Below are positions 49,501 through 64,000 of a stretch of 64,000 nucleotides of DNA, one piece after another. Under the pieces are notes generated by a model. That model was not told where the DNA came from and ran no database searches. It saw only the letters and a program-made list of their open reading frames with translations. Position numbers and translations under genes: made by a program. Each line of letters opens with the position of its first letter. The first letter of the stretch is position 1. This DNA is from Epiperipatus broadwayi (lineage: Eukaryota > Onychophora > Udeonychophora > Euonychophora > Peripatidae), in assembly GCA_028023455.1 (NCBI GenBank), contig JAQFVV010013338.1, forward strand, positions 24,573 through 88,572, in the 5' to 3' direction.

Positions 49501-52500
49501 TTAGGGAAAAAAACCTATCTACCAATCAGATTCGTACATTCACATAACAAAATCTAGAGTCCAGGTAAAATATACTGAGCCTAATCAAAAGGGCATTGGA
49601 AGATTTCAGGTCCAACCAACCTTCAACGTATTTACTAGTGCTCCATGGTTTATCACCTTATGAATGACAAATTCTGAGGTCACACGTGGGTCTTAATTTA
49701 ATTCATGAACCAACTCTGACGAGGGTGAGACATGAGACCCAGGTAACATATAAATGGGTTAAATAGACTCATAAGATACTAAACTTAAGGAAATATTAAT
49801 ATTTAACTAGAATGCATATCACACATATATAATGATTATAATTTATTTGGAATTGGAATATGACAAAATGATAATGAAGACAAGGAAATTTTAATAAGTT
49901 TTATTAATAATAAAATTAAAAGAAAAGAAAAGAAAATTACAATCAACTAGAAATAAAATTATACAATCAATTTAACACATATGTGCATCTTACAATTAAG
50001 TGAGATTGATTTAAGGTAATACAGTATGTGATCTCATTGCAGTAAATTAAATAACTTCATGTCCAGTGAATAATTTATGCCTATGGAAAATTAATATGTG
50101 AAATAATATTTTAGGTCATGATTTGCCAACTGATAAGATAGCAATGATAGCCAGAGATATACATTATTTAATATGCTAGTATTGCGGCTGTTTAAGTTGA
50201 AATAAATAAGATTCCAGCGCAATAATAAAGCTCAGTAATGATACAAATCAAACTCCATCAAACCAGATATTATCGTGCTTTTGGATAAATCCCAAATATA
50301 TATTATACTCAGGAGAAATGGACTAAAGTAGTATTACTTATAATTTGCTATATGCACTTTATTAAACTTTACTAAAAGAGTGGTGGTGAAGATGAGCAAT
50401 TATTTTTACATATAAGATGCTTGGTCTGTCAAGAACTGAAGGACTTGCTAATGAACTAATTAATAAGAATATGAACAGGATGAGTTTGGAACTTGGATAG
50501 GCTTATTTAAAGGCTCTGGGTCTTTTGTCATAGTTATATAAGTGGTGCCATTATCTGAACAATATGCTCCCTGGGTGTCAATTGATATCCATGATGATAA
50601 GGGTAACCAGTAAATGGGATGGTCTCTGATGTTGACCCATGATGATTAGCAAGATAAGGATATATCAATACCTATATCATAAATACACATCTGCAATGCA
50701 CAAAGACAATATCACTAAAATAAAAATAATGAATTGTGCCTTGAAATAAATAGCTAATATTTGTGTTGCCAACAAAAGCCAGTTCATATAAAAGGCATCT
50801 AAAATTAATACCACAATGCAAGGTTAAATTAAGAAGGTAATAATCCCATTTGAAAAACAATTAACTTGCATCATTAATAAGTTTCTATAAAGAATGAGAA
50901 AGTATATTTGAGGGGATTAAATTTAATTTTAAACTATAAAATATATCTAAACACTATATATCTATGGCTAGCCTTCCACCATCAGATAATATTATTTTTA
51001 AAATCCTAATTTACAATTAGAGTATAGCAAACCAGAATAACTATTTTATGAACATAAATCTTAATCAATTTACATTTGTATGACGATTGCAAAGCGATCA
51101 GACATTATTCTTAATTAATACAATTTCGAAACAGTGAATCATGTCAAGATAAATAAGCATTATCATATATTTATTAAGTTGAAGATATAAATAATGATAT
51201 CTTCATTACAGAATTACTAAAAGTAATACATTCATTGTTCTGAGGTATATTTGGCATATTATCACATATATAAAAAATATAAAATATTAAGAATTAAAAT
51301 TTATAAAACACATAGGCATCACTACAAACACAAAAGTAAAACATAGATTTCAATTAACAGATAATTATGAATTTTATATTTTACCATATGTAGCATTAGA
51401 GATTTTATAGGTTTAATATCACAGAGAATTAGGCACATATTTATTAGTGACTACTGCATTTACCTTAGCGAAAGGTTTTTAGAAATTAACTTTGAACATT
51501 CATTTAGGTTTATAATAGCTATAGCTTTTAAGTTAACAGTTAACATATTTCAATAGCAGCTTGTATGTTAGCACTTCTTGGTAGCAGGGCAGCAGAAATT
51601 CTTCTCTATATATGCAGTATTTCCTCAGATGAAGCATCAGTACAGCAGGTTATTACCGAAAACTTCTTACATCACTAGAATGGCTATGAGCCTAGGATGG
51701 AGATCCCCATTACCTGGGCTTGAAAAACTGTAACTCCGATCTTGCCTCCTCAGCCATTAAAATTTAAACCAATGTGAATTATGTTAGCAGATGTTTGCAA
51801 GATTTTACAGAGTGTATTTACATGGAAAAAGTTAGCCTATTTGTATTTGCCATCCACTAAGTTATATTTTTAATAACAATTTTTCTTCCAGTGAGACAAG
51901 TAATTAGTACTTTTAAATTTTATATTTTTAAGTACCAAAAATAAATCCTGTCTTTTGTATTATTTTTTGACCAGTATGGTTTCGAAGATTTGATCATTTA
52001 CTTTCCCACAATATTTTTGCAATTGACATGATTGGTTAAATCTTGTTTACAAGATGAAATATATTTTTTACAAAATTTACTGTCTTTATAATTTTCAGAT
52101 TTAATCATCATGCCATCCTAAAATGAATGTGCTTCACGTGATTTTATTTTACAGATTAATTTTAAATAAATTTAGAAACTATAGTAAATGATCAAATAAC
52201 AAGACACTGTAATGTATGATGATGGTACATGAAATACACATATATACATGCAATTTAAGCCAACTGAAATATAAATTGACTGATACACTAAACTAAAACT
52301 GTATTTCAAATTGTACACCTCTTTAAAACAAATATCTTACTGTAATCTATACATATAGCAATTAGGTCACATACATTGAATCTCACATATATCTATGTAC
52401 TCACAGCTATACAACTATATAGGTATCTTAAAAGATACTTTTAAGAGTTTTAATCTGGCACAGAAGGGGCTGTAGGAGGTAACTATGTAAAAAGTTTATG

Positions 52501-52539
52501 ACAGGGTGCATATACCATTTCAATATATCTAAACATTTT
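49501..52539. other. 3-kb AT-rich stretch, no gene recognised
   Basis: No ORF above ~60 codons. It lies between the two halves of DR copy 1, so all or part of it, with PLE1-I/J, arrived after the ancestral DR sequence was formed or was lost from copy 2. The part near 51560-51760 is richer in GC, with repeated GCAGCA/CAGCAG words, but no family was identified. Confidence 0.4.
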
Positions 52540-54180
<1,641 letters not shown>

Positions 54181-54189
54181 TTTGCTGAC

Positions 54190-56968
54190 AAATTTTTATT
54201 TAGGTACTTACAGCTTCAGATCACTTTCAAGTGATAGAAGATTTCAGGGATTAGAAAAACTGTTTTATATTAAATGAGACATTATTGGATTTTGTGAAGT
54301 TAGGAGAAAAGGTGAAGAGACAATTAATTTAAACAGTGGACATGTACACTATTATAAAGGTATAAATATTGGAAATAAAAGTGGAGTATGATTCATTATA
54401 CATAAAAAGTGGAAGAATGACCTTGTGGAGATTGATGGTGTATCAGACAGAGTGGCAAGATTAGTTATACAACTTAATAGTAGATACCAAATACAGATAA
54501 CTCAGGTTTATGCCCCAACAAGTTCTCGTAGTGATGAAGTAGTAGAAGATTTTTATATGGATGTACAAAAGGATATTTATCAAAGTAAACAACATTTTAA
54601 AATTGCTATGGGAGAAATTAATGCTAGAATTGTTAAACAAATGAAAGCTGAAAGTGATGTACATAATTTTGGTTATGTTAATAGAAACGAGAGAGGACAT
54701 AGACTTGTGGACTTTTCAAAAACAGAAAAGCTTTATATTATGAATTCTTTTTTTGAGAAAAAAGTTAAAAGAAAATGGACATGAAAGCATCCAAATAAAG
54801 AGACAGCAGAATTGGATTATATTTTGATTAACAGAAAATACATATTTCAAGATTGTAATGTACTTAATAAATGAAACACAGGGAGTGATCATTGATTTGT
54901 AAGATGTAAGATACATGTTAATGCAAAACTAGAGAGACAAAAATTATTAAAAAAAAAACAATATTTGCAGTTGATATTCCTAATCTTCAGAAACATTCTA
55001 ATGGACTTAAATTAGAACTTACAAATCAGTTTCAAGTATTAGTAGATTTTGAACATGATTTAGATTTGAATGAAATTAATATGAAAATAACTGATACACT
55101 TTTTAAAAATGAAAGAAAGATAGCTAGTAGAAAAAAGCAGCATTTGATCAATAAAATTCCTACTGAGACTAGAGAATTTATGAAGAAAAGAAGGAATATG
55201 AAGATATACAAAAATGATGCATTAAAAAAAATTGAATATCTCGAATTTTGTAAAATAGTGCGAAAAAGAGTTGAATATTATATAAGAAAATATAACTGTG
55301 AACTACCAAGGAAAGCTGTAGAACAGAATAAAAGTCTCAAGAATGTAAAACAACATTTTGGTATTGGTAGGAAATTTATATCTGCAATAAGAAAAAAGAT
55401 GGACTTATTACTAAAATAACATGAAATGGGTAGAAAACTTTTATCAAGAATAATATAATAATAAAGAACAAGTACTTCCTATATATATTACATCTTAGCC
55501 CAGAATTTTAAATGGAGAAGGGAGACATGCAATTGAATGTATGAAGAAAGGAAAGTTTCCAGGTAATGATGGAATTATAATTGATATGTTAAAAGAAGCA
55601 GGTGAAGAAATAGAATTTTTTTTAGCAAAGTTATATATCAAATGTCCAAATGATAAAGATTTACCAAATGATTGGAAGAATGCAGTATTAATATTAATAT
55701 TTTAAAAATGTGATAAAGAAGATATTAGAAATTACAGACCTATCAGTCTTTTATCAGTTTTATACAAAATTTTTACTAAGATAATTACTGCTCATCTACA
55801 GAGAACATTGGATTTCCACCAACCAAGAGAAAAAGCTGGATTTAAAGGTGGTTTTAGTACAGTAGATCATATTCATGTATTGAGAAAGGTTATGGAAAGG
55901 ACAAATGAATATGAGTTGCCATTATGCTTTGGATTTGTAGATTATGAAAAGGCATTTGATTCTATGAACATTTCTTCAGTGATTAAAACATTGGATCCTC
56001 AAATTATAGATCCACAATATTGTCATATTTTAAAGAATATTTATTAAATGCAACAGCAACAATTAGATTACATAATGATACTAGGAAAGTCAACATTGAG
56101 AAGGGTGTGAGACAGGGTGATTCCATATCTCCAAAACATTTTACAGCAGTACTGCAAGAAATATTTTGTTGATTAAAATGGGAAACTAAACAAATGAAAG
56201 TAAATGAAGATTATTTAAGTTATTTAGATTTTGCAGATGATGTAGTTGCTTTTGCAAATAATGCTTTAGAGCTGCAGAAAATGTTTCAGGAGTTATCAGA
56301 TGAAAATAGAAAAGTAGGACTAAAGATAAATGTTAAAAAGACTAAAGTAATGTTTAATGGATTTTTTCAAAATATGAAAATAAAGATTTATTATGATGAG
56401 TTGGAAGAAGTTAACAGTTACAAATACCTTGGTCAGATTATTAATACATATGGAAACATAATGAATGAAATTAATCATAGAATTAAACTTGGTTGGAGTG
56501 CTTTGGTAAAAATAATTTGATACTAAAAGGAAATATGTCATGTGTTTAAAGAGGAAGGTTTTTAATAAATATGTTTTACCAGTTCTTAATTATTGATAGC
56601 AGATCAATTCAGAAACTTCACACCACTCGAAGAAACATGTAAAGATGCATGTTGGGAGAAACAAGAAGAGATTGAAAACACAATATGGGTAAGAAAACAA
56701 ATAGGTGTTGCCGACCTCATTGAAAAAATTAAAAGACTAAAGTATAGTTGGGCTGGACATATTGCTAGAAGGGATGATAATAGATGAACAGTTGAAATCT
56801 TAAACCAAATTCCAAAAGATTGTAAAAAACCCAGAAAGAGACCACATGTGAGATGGATGTATGAAATAAGAAAGTGTGCAGGGATGATGTGGAGAAGAAA
56901 AGCTAAAGATCGGTTAAGATGGATTGAACTTGGAGAGACTTTCATTCTACAGTGGACTGATAATGGTT
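54190..56968 (+). pseudogene. RTE-like LINE: endonuclease-reverse transcriptase, decayed
   Basis: Single-ORF non-LTR retrotransposon. Endonuclease: TYSFRSLSSDRRFQGLEKL, GFCEVRRKGEETI, QVYAPTSS, GEINARI (GDxN with Asp to Glu), AELDYILINRKY and SDH near 54890. This domain is like the insect gene product named craniofacial development protein 2-like, itself LINE-derived. A linker with many Lys/Arg follows (55066-55419 open). RT: PGNDGIIIDMLKEAG, NYRPISLLSVLYKIFTKII, FVDYEKAFDS (motif A), YLDFADDVVAFANN (motif C), VKKTKVMFN, then [18 protein letters not shown] and the end at WTDNG. More than ten stops or shifts. The stop lies within 10 bp of a (TA)n, so there is almost no 3' UTR, as usual for RTE-type elements. 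Confidence 0.9.
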
Positions 56969-58814
<1,846 letters not shown>

Positions 58815-58826
58815 AGATACAGTCCA

Positions 58827-60360
58827 TGTATTCTAGCACTTGAGGGTGCCACCAGATCTTCATATAGTCTGGAAAGTTTATTTTGACGCCAGACTATATG
58901 TTAAAGATGCGTAACTTAAAGTATCTTAATTTACTAATAAGTAATCATCAGTCTAGCTCTGCTTAAAGAATGACATTCTTAATTAATAAACACTTGATCA
59001 ACAAATAACATAGCCAAATGCTAGACAACTTTAAATAATCATAACACATTTATCAATTATTAAATAAAATGCATAAAATAAAATATATAAAAGCCTATAA
59101 GCAAATTTTAATTAAATTAATTTCTTCTGGAACGTCTTACTTAAATAATGAAAGTAATTACTTTGTATTAATTAGCCTAACATAATGATGTGCAAAGATT
59201 TTAATCTATTAATTAGATCTTTATTAATGCATTTAATTTACTTTAATGTAACAATTTTAAATTAAATTCATGAGTGAGCCAAATATATTACAAAATCATC
59301 TGAGCAATTGGAAACAAATATGAACTAATTAAAAATCAGAGGTATTGTATCTAAGTTCACCTTGGCTATGATAATCATAACCGCACTCCCAGGACGTTTT
59401 TGACTGTGTGTATAGAGTAATATCTACTGAAGAGTTTGCTGGAGATGTCGCCGCCAGAGTATATCTAACAATACATAATGATTTGAACAGAAACAAAACT
59501 GTTAAATATTAAATGAAATAAGACTCAAATCATTCCTGATATAGATAAGGAGCAATCAAATTTTAAACAGCTATACAAGTCAAAAATGATGTTCATTTAT
59601 TTTATATAAACAATAAATACACGTATGATCTCAAATACTTTAAGAGTTAATGTTATTGGCACATACTAACACATAAGGTAATCAATGTTTTCCTAATTGG
59701 TAAGAATACTTATAAATAATTATTTGGAATTAATCTGGAGTGAAATGTATCTGGATACCAAATGTGTATTGTGTAAAAGTAAAGAAGGAATCTTCTTGCA
59801 TTTGTTGGAAGAGTGTAGTGTTTTTCGACAATGAAGATTTTGTGTTTTTAACTCACCATTTATAAATTTGAGATATATGATAAATATATTGAGACATTTA
59901 CCCCTCACAATGAATGATAATAGCGCATGGGTTGAAAACAATGTAGCTGTAAGATGTTCATTAATTTTCGATAACAAGAAATATAATTGGATTAAAAAAC
60001 TAGATGATTGAGATAAATACAACTATTAATGTATAAAATATCTGCCAAAAAAAAAAAAAATTGAAAGAATATGGGGCGGATATTTTTCCCTACTATATGT
60101 AAAATATGGAATACTGTTTATTATTGAAAAAATGATTTTTAATTAACTTGGAAGAAAAAAAAGATTAAAAAAAGGTAAAAAAAAATTTTTTTGTTAATAT
60201 ATAAATATTTATTTTTTTGTTTTTCTATTAATAATTATTTGTGAATGAAAATTTATTTTCCTACTCTATGAATAATCATGAAAGTATTATTAGATTTGAC
60301 TATAAAATCAGTAAATTTATACTGACATAATCAATTTGTTGCAAATAAAAAATAATAATA
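58827..60360. repeat. Long dispersed repeat DR, copy 2 left part
   Basis: Partner of 46386-47600. It contains a 503-bp insertion (59727-60229) missing in copy 1. Together with 60412-61570 it gives the uninterrupted order of the ancestral sequence. Confidence 0.75.
59727..60229 (+). mobile_element. 5'-truncated LINE-like fragment with 12-bp target duplication
   Basis: Flanked by AATAATTATTTG at 59715-59726 and 60230-60241; DR copy 1 has the empty site with one AATAATTATTTG near 47466. On plus it encodes CVLCKSKEGIFLHLLEEC, a C-x2-C-x8-H-x4-C zinc motif like the one near the C-terminus of many LINE proteins, then a stop and a further protein-like stretch (NSAWVENNVAVRCS). An A14 run lies at ~60047-60060. 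The exact LINE clade cannot be told. Confidence 0.7.
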
Positions 60361-61286
60361 ATAATTGTATAGCTTCTGAGATATATATCTAAAAAACAAT
60401 ATTTAATAACTGATCCATATTAGAAAATTAATATTAGACATACAAAATAATACATCAAAATTAGATTACATCAATACCGATATATCAAATAAGAATAAAT
60501 ATCATAATTATATCATCAGAATTAACATTTTTTATATGTAAAGTTTAATAATGCCTGGCTTACTAAGTATGATTAAGGTTTTTATATATTACTGTAAATT
60601 TTCTGCTGCAGACTTTTGAGTTAATAATCCAATTAAATACGTGCATACGTTTGCTTGCCGATTCATGTAATTTGTTTTTTTTTTATTTGGAATTAAGTTA
60701 GGAAAGGGACTTCAGTGTGGAAATTGCTAATCGGCAGAAGAAAAAATAGTGTCAGTCCTCTTATTATCTTATATCATGCTACAATGGAGTTATGTCTGAA
60801 GATGGAATGTTTGCCATGTGGTAAATGTATTGGCTAGTCATAATGATGGGCATAAAAACTGAAATGGTTCATTCGTTCATTTGATAGTGATGTTTTGTCT
60901 TTTAATTGGCCGCATGTCACCTAGTTACTACCGGAATCCCTGCAACAAGTTGTAAAGTTTGGAAACTTTTCAATCATAAAGAATATATATATATATTAAA
61001 CTTTTGAGAATTTATATGTCTCTCAACCCATTGTTTAAATTTATGTTTTTTTCAGAAACTTCTAGAACCAGGCAGTAATTAACACCCCTCTAGATAAGTC
61101 AGAAATCCTAATCACTAATTATTTTTCATACAAATTACTTTATAGAATATGATTTTGACACTGCCCACTATAGATTAAAGTAATTTTAAAAAGCCATTAC
61201 TTACATTAGGCATTAACTGGAAAGGCAGAAAAATAATATTGTAATAATATAACGCATTTTTCTTTTTAAAGTTCATTTTTGCTTTT

Positions 61287-61392
61287 TTTTTTCATGTTTC
61301 AAAGCATCGGTCGGAAAACTAACCCGCGAACCTGGAACAACTGCTTGTAAGGAAGTTATGCTGACCACTCAGCTACCAATGCTTGACTGCTT
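61287..61392 (-). mobile_element. tRNA-derived SINE with 12-bp target duplication
   Basis: Flanked by ATTTTTGCTTTT at 61275-61286 and 61393-61404; DR copy 1 lacks the insert near 53495. On minus, a tRNA-like head is followed by TTTGAAACATGAAAAAA, an A-rich tail on the expected side. Confidence 0.75.
61304..61382 (-). tRNA. tRNA-like sequence (SINE head, not a functional tRNA)
   Basis: 79 nt. Acceptor GCATTGG/CCGATGC (7 bp, one G-T), TA, D arm GCTG-AGTGGT-CAGC with A box TAGCTGAGTGG, an enlarged anticodon arm (loop of ~12), and a degenerate T arm around CGCGGGTTAGTT. The B box is weak. The enlarged loop and poor T stem argue against a working tRNA. Confidence 0.55.
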
Positions 61393-61599
61393 ATTTTTGC
61401 TTTTTAATTTCTTGTTTACAAAATTACAACAGCAATTTTTATTACAAAAGGTTATATACTCGTCCATGTGTGCATTATATACCTAGATCGCACTTTTATA
61501 GTACGAATTTAATATGCAAATTAATATAAATTTTAACCCTTTATTGACAAATTGATATTTTTTATATTATATATTCATATGTTGAGGTCTAACGAAGTG

Positions 61600-61760
61600 T
61601 CACTATATATATATATATATATATAAATATTGAAGCAATCACTGTAGTCAGAGTGAGCTTCATGTTTTCCTACCTAAAATAAACTAACATATACAAGGGT
61701 TCAAACCCAGCAATAGTTAAATTACTAACAGTGCCATCATATAGATATATATATATATAA
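61600..61760. repeat. Possible second SINE-like repeat between TA tracts
   Basis: TTGAAGCAATCACTGTAGTC, a possible A box (TAGTCAGAGTGA) and a perfect B box (GGTTCAAACCC at 61699-61709), about 55 nt apart, with TA tracts on both sides. Related to 40282-40370. Confidence 0.4.
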
Positions 61761-63560
61761 ACTATTATAATAAATATTTTATAATTTTTATTTTGATATT
61801 TTCATACTTTTGAATATTTTAAGCTTGTGTTTTTTTTATTTAAAAGACATTTTTTTTTAATCACGTAAAGTTTCTCATTTTGTAAAAAATATTTGCATTT
61901 AATTTCAAATTTGTAAAAAATAAAAAAAAAGATATAACTAAGATGGCAGGTTCAAATCAACTCGTTGTGAAGTTTTCTTCAATAATTATATATTTTAAAT
62001 GCTTGATTTTCATTAATAAACAAATTGTCTTCTAGTTTTTACTTTTATGATTTAAAGACTTTAAATTAAAAGTTTTGCTAATGAACGTGATTTGAACCTT
62101 ATCTTCTTATATCTTACTTTAATTAAAATGGACTGTAATTTGCTCAGAAATTTAATAATTGTCTCATCTGCCTCCGGGCAAATAAGACAAAGTATTCCTG
62201 TAATAGCTTGGGGAGTATAAATGGAATAGATTTGAGATAAGGGGGTTGTTTTTTCTAAGTCTTAATCTTAGAGTCTTACAGTTTTAGTCTGAGTCTTAGC
62301 CTGACTGTCTTGCAGTATTTGCTTTTACTCTCTTTTTGTGCTTAGTTTTTAGAATGTCTACTGAGTAGATCACCGAACCGTCTTTCCCTGGGTCTCTCGG
62401 AGCTGCCTCCAGTATGCTGCCATGAAACTCCTGCTATGGAAGAAGGCTGCTACTGATGAAAAAGCCTTAGTGATGGAGATTGCTGACCACCGAGCTAATC
62501 CCTGTGAACTAAAGTTCAAAGAATGAACCACCTAGCCATTGTAACATTTCTGAGGTAACACTTCCATGCTTACGTATATCTGTATTAATAATTAATGTAT
62601 TTTTTGTTATATATTTGTACCTAATTTCTGTTTGAAAGTCTCTCTCTAATCTTATATGTTATATATATATATATGCAAATTTATAAATAAATATTTAAAA
62701 ATACAGTATTTTAAAGCTTATAAAAAATATATGTATAACCGTCACTTAGGAACGCTTTCAACCAACTTGTGGCTTTGTCAACTATCACGTTTAATATATA
62801 TATAAATGCTTACATCTATTTAAGTTAAAATCTTACATTTTATTTAGTGCGGAAAATTTTATTATCATAATTATTTGCTTTTTAGTTTTATATGTCTCTA
62901 TGCCAAATCAACTCAACTCCATTAGCCTGTATTGTAGATTAGTCTTTTAAATCCCCCGCGCTTCTGGGATATTTTAATTCCTTTAAATTATTTGTTTTAA
63001 AGCTATTGCTCGCTGGGTTGAAAAATAGTTAAAACTAATATTTCTGTTTATAGGCAGGTTATTTTTTTATACTGCCTTGAGTGTATTTTTATTGATTATA
63101 AATTTAATGTGATCCAAGAACGCTATTGCTCAAATTCCAGATAAGATGTTTTTGAATAATAATGACCGTTTGTTTTTATTCTGTAATAATCATTTATATG
63201 TAGCGTTTTTAGCATTATAGTATTCAATAATGCTTATTGATTCCAAATGCATGTGGGACCCGATTAATAAAGGTAAATGTAATCGTATGTCATTAAGACA
63301 ATCATTTAGTTTTAGATTTCAGTTATATAATTTGGTTTAGTAGTACAAGTCATGACATTATGCCCGATTCAAATTTTATATTTAGGCCACATCATTAAAG
63401 GATGCAACCTAGTTTTATAGCATTGCCAGAATGGGTCAGCGATCGTCGTTATTTGCTTTGTCCTAACTTTAGGATGATCGGGAACTCTGAATCCTTCACC
63501 TTCACTTATATATGTTTTAGCTGGCATAGGAAGTGCCCTAGTACACCTTCAAAAAGAGTA
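61761..63560. other. No gene recognised
   Basis: AT-rich with short poly-A/T runs. 62340-62530 is richer in GC (CCTGGGTCTCTCGGAGCTGC...) with no stop-free frame of note. Confidence 0.35.
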
Positions 63561-63627
63561 GCGGTAGTTCTGCATTGATACCCTACATGGACAATTGCAT
63601 CTCCCTATCTTCTTCCTTTTTCTCCAG

Positions 63628-63781
63628 GTATGACCTGCCAGAAGAATCAGCGTACCATTTCTCTTATTCCCACTTAAATGATGAAGCATCTGCTTGGCCA
63701 AAATGGATCGAATCTTATATCTTGCTGCCTCATGCTCCCCTCGCAAATTCTTATAGTATTTTAGAATTACGCCTAAACTAA
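63628..63781 (+). CDS. Candidate terminal coding exon, unidentified
   Basis: Preceded by a very good 3' splice site: a ~25-nt pyrimidine tract (CTATCTTCTTCCTTTTTCTC) ending in CAG at 63625-63627. The open frame then reads YDLPEESAYHFSYSHLNDEA, SAWPKWIESYILLPHAPLAN, SYSILELRLN and stops at 63779-63781. Base composition is higher in GC than the surroundings. The exon would begin in phase with one base completing a codon. A possible ATTAAA polyadenylation signal lies near 63935. No family recognised; the frame also extends upstream to an ATG at 63575, which the splice signal makes unlikely as the true start. Confidence 0.35.
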
Positions 63782-64000
63782 TCTGTAAGCTGTAATGCTG
63801 TGATATAACTGAACCATTTTTATTATTTATTAATATATTTAGAATGTTACGAAAAGCTTACATTAAGCTATTTCTTTTAGACAAGCGGCTCCCATATGCC
63901 TAAATGAATTCTCATTTTATCTTATAATTCAAGTATTAAAATATAATGTTTGTTATATTGAATACAAAAATATACGCATATTCAAAATCATTGTTTATAA
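63782..64000. other. AT-rich end of window
   Basis: Possible 3' UTR of the candidate exon; no other feature seen. Confidence 0.3.

Larger units (their letters stand above)
60412..61570. repeat. Long dispersed repeat DR, copy 2 right part
   Basis: Partner of 52540-53657, interrupted by the SINE at 61287-61392. Confidence 0.75.

Noticed and set aside
51560-51760. CCTCAGATGAAGC...GAAAAC stretch as another hammerhead
   Set aside because: The core cannot be laid out with stems I-III; the order and spacing do not fit.

Overview
This is a eukaryotic, very AT-rich window with no bacterial or phage gene architecture. It is almost entirely transposable-element sequence and (TA)n microsatellite. The mix of Penelope-like retroelements (PLEs) with GIY-YIG endonucleases, an RTE-type LINE with a craniofacial-development-protein-2-like endonuclease, a Ty3/gypsy-type gag, Tc1/mariner-like TA-flanked repeats and tRNA-like SINEs suggests an invertebrate, probably an arthropod. 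That assignment is inference. No complete host gene is visible. Two short stretches with good splice signals (about 43.1-43.3 kb on minus and 63.6-63.8 kb on plus) are the only candidates for host coding exons.

Layout. 0-3 kb: direct repeats and a 1.46-kb TIR element. 3.3-11.3 kb: a cluster of near-identical PLE1 copies in the order A(-) B(+) C(+) D(-). Copy C is full length, with a single one-base frameshift, and B acts as its upstream pseudo-LTR. 11.30-31.45 kb: a 20.15-kb LTR-internal-LTR-internal-LTR array inserted in a TA tract in the 5' region of PLE1-D. The LTRs are unusually long (about 4.5 kb). The internal region (3.3 kb) carries only gag plus the last ~47 codons of an integrase, so this is a gag-only, pol-deleted gypsy-type element in tandem-dimer form. 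31.5-36.7 kb: the rest of PLE1-D, interrupted by a 1.05-kb TA-flanked TIR element, then small alternating-orientation PLE1 pieces, then a second PLE family (PLE2, Penelope/Poseidon-like) as an inverted pair. 36.7-48 kb: AT-rich sequence with two large fold-back repeats (39.9-40.2 and 41.6-42.1 kb) whose arms carry hammerhead-ribozyme-like motifs, a LINE 3' fragment and long (TA)n tracts. 48.0-49.5 kb: another inverted PLE1 pair. 46.4-53.6 and 58.8-61.6 kb: two diverged copies of one ancestral sequence, each modified by its own insertions. 54.2-57.0 kb: a decayed RTE-like LINE. 61.6-64 kb: mostly anonymous sequence and one candidate 3' exon.

How the parts relate. PLE1 RT+EN would copy elements whose 3' end/pseudo-LTR holds a three-way-junction motif resembling a type I hammerhead with a covarying U3-A8 pair in place of C3-G8. 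The same inverted-pair arrangement recurs in PLE1, PLE2 and the fold-back hammerhead repeats. The gag-only LTR element would need integrase and RT from a relative. The two outer LTRs share variants absent from the middle LTR, which suggests that the dimer may have integrated as one unit.
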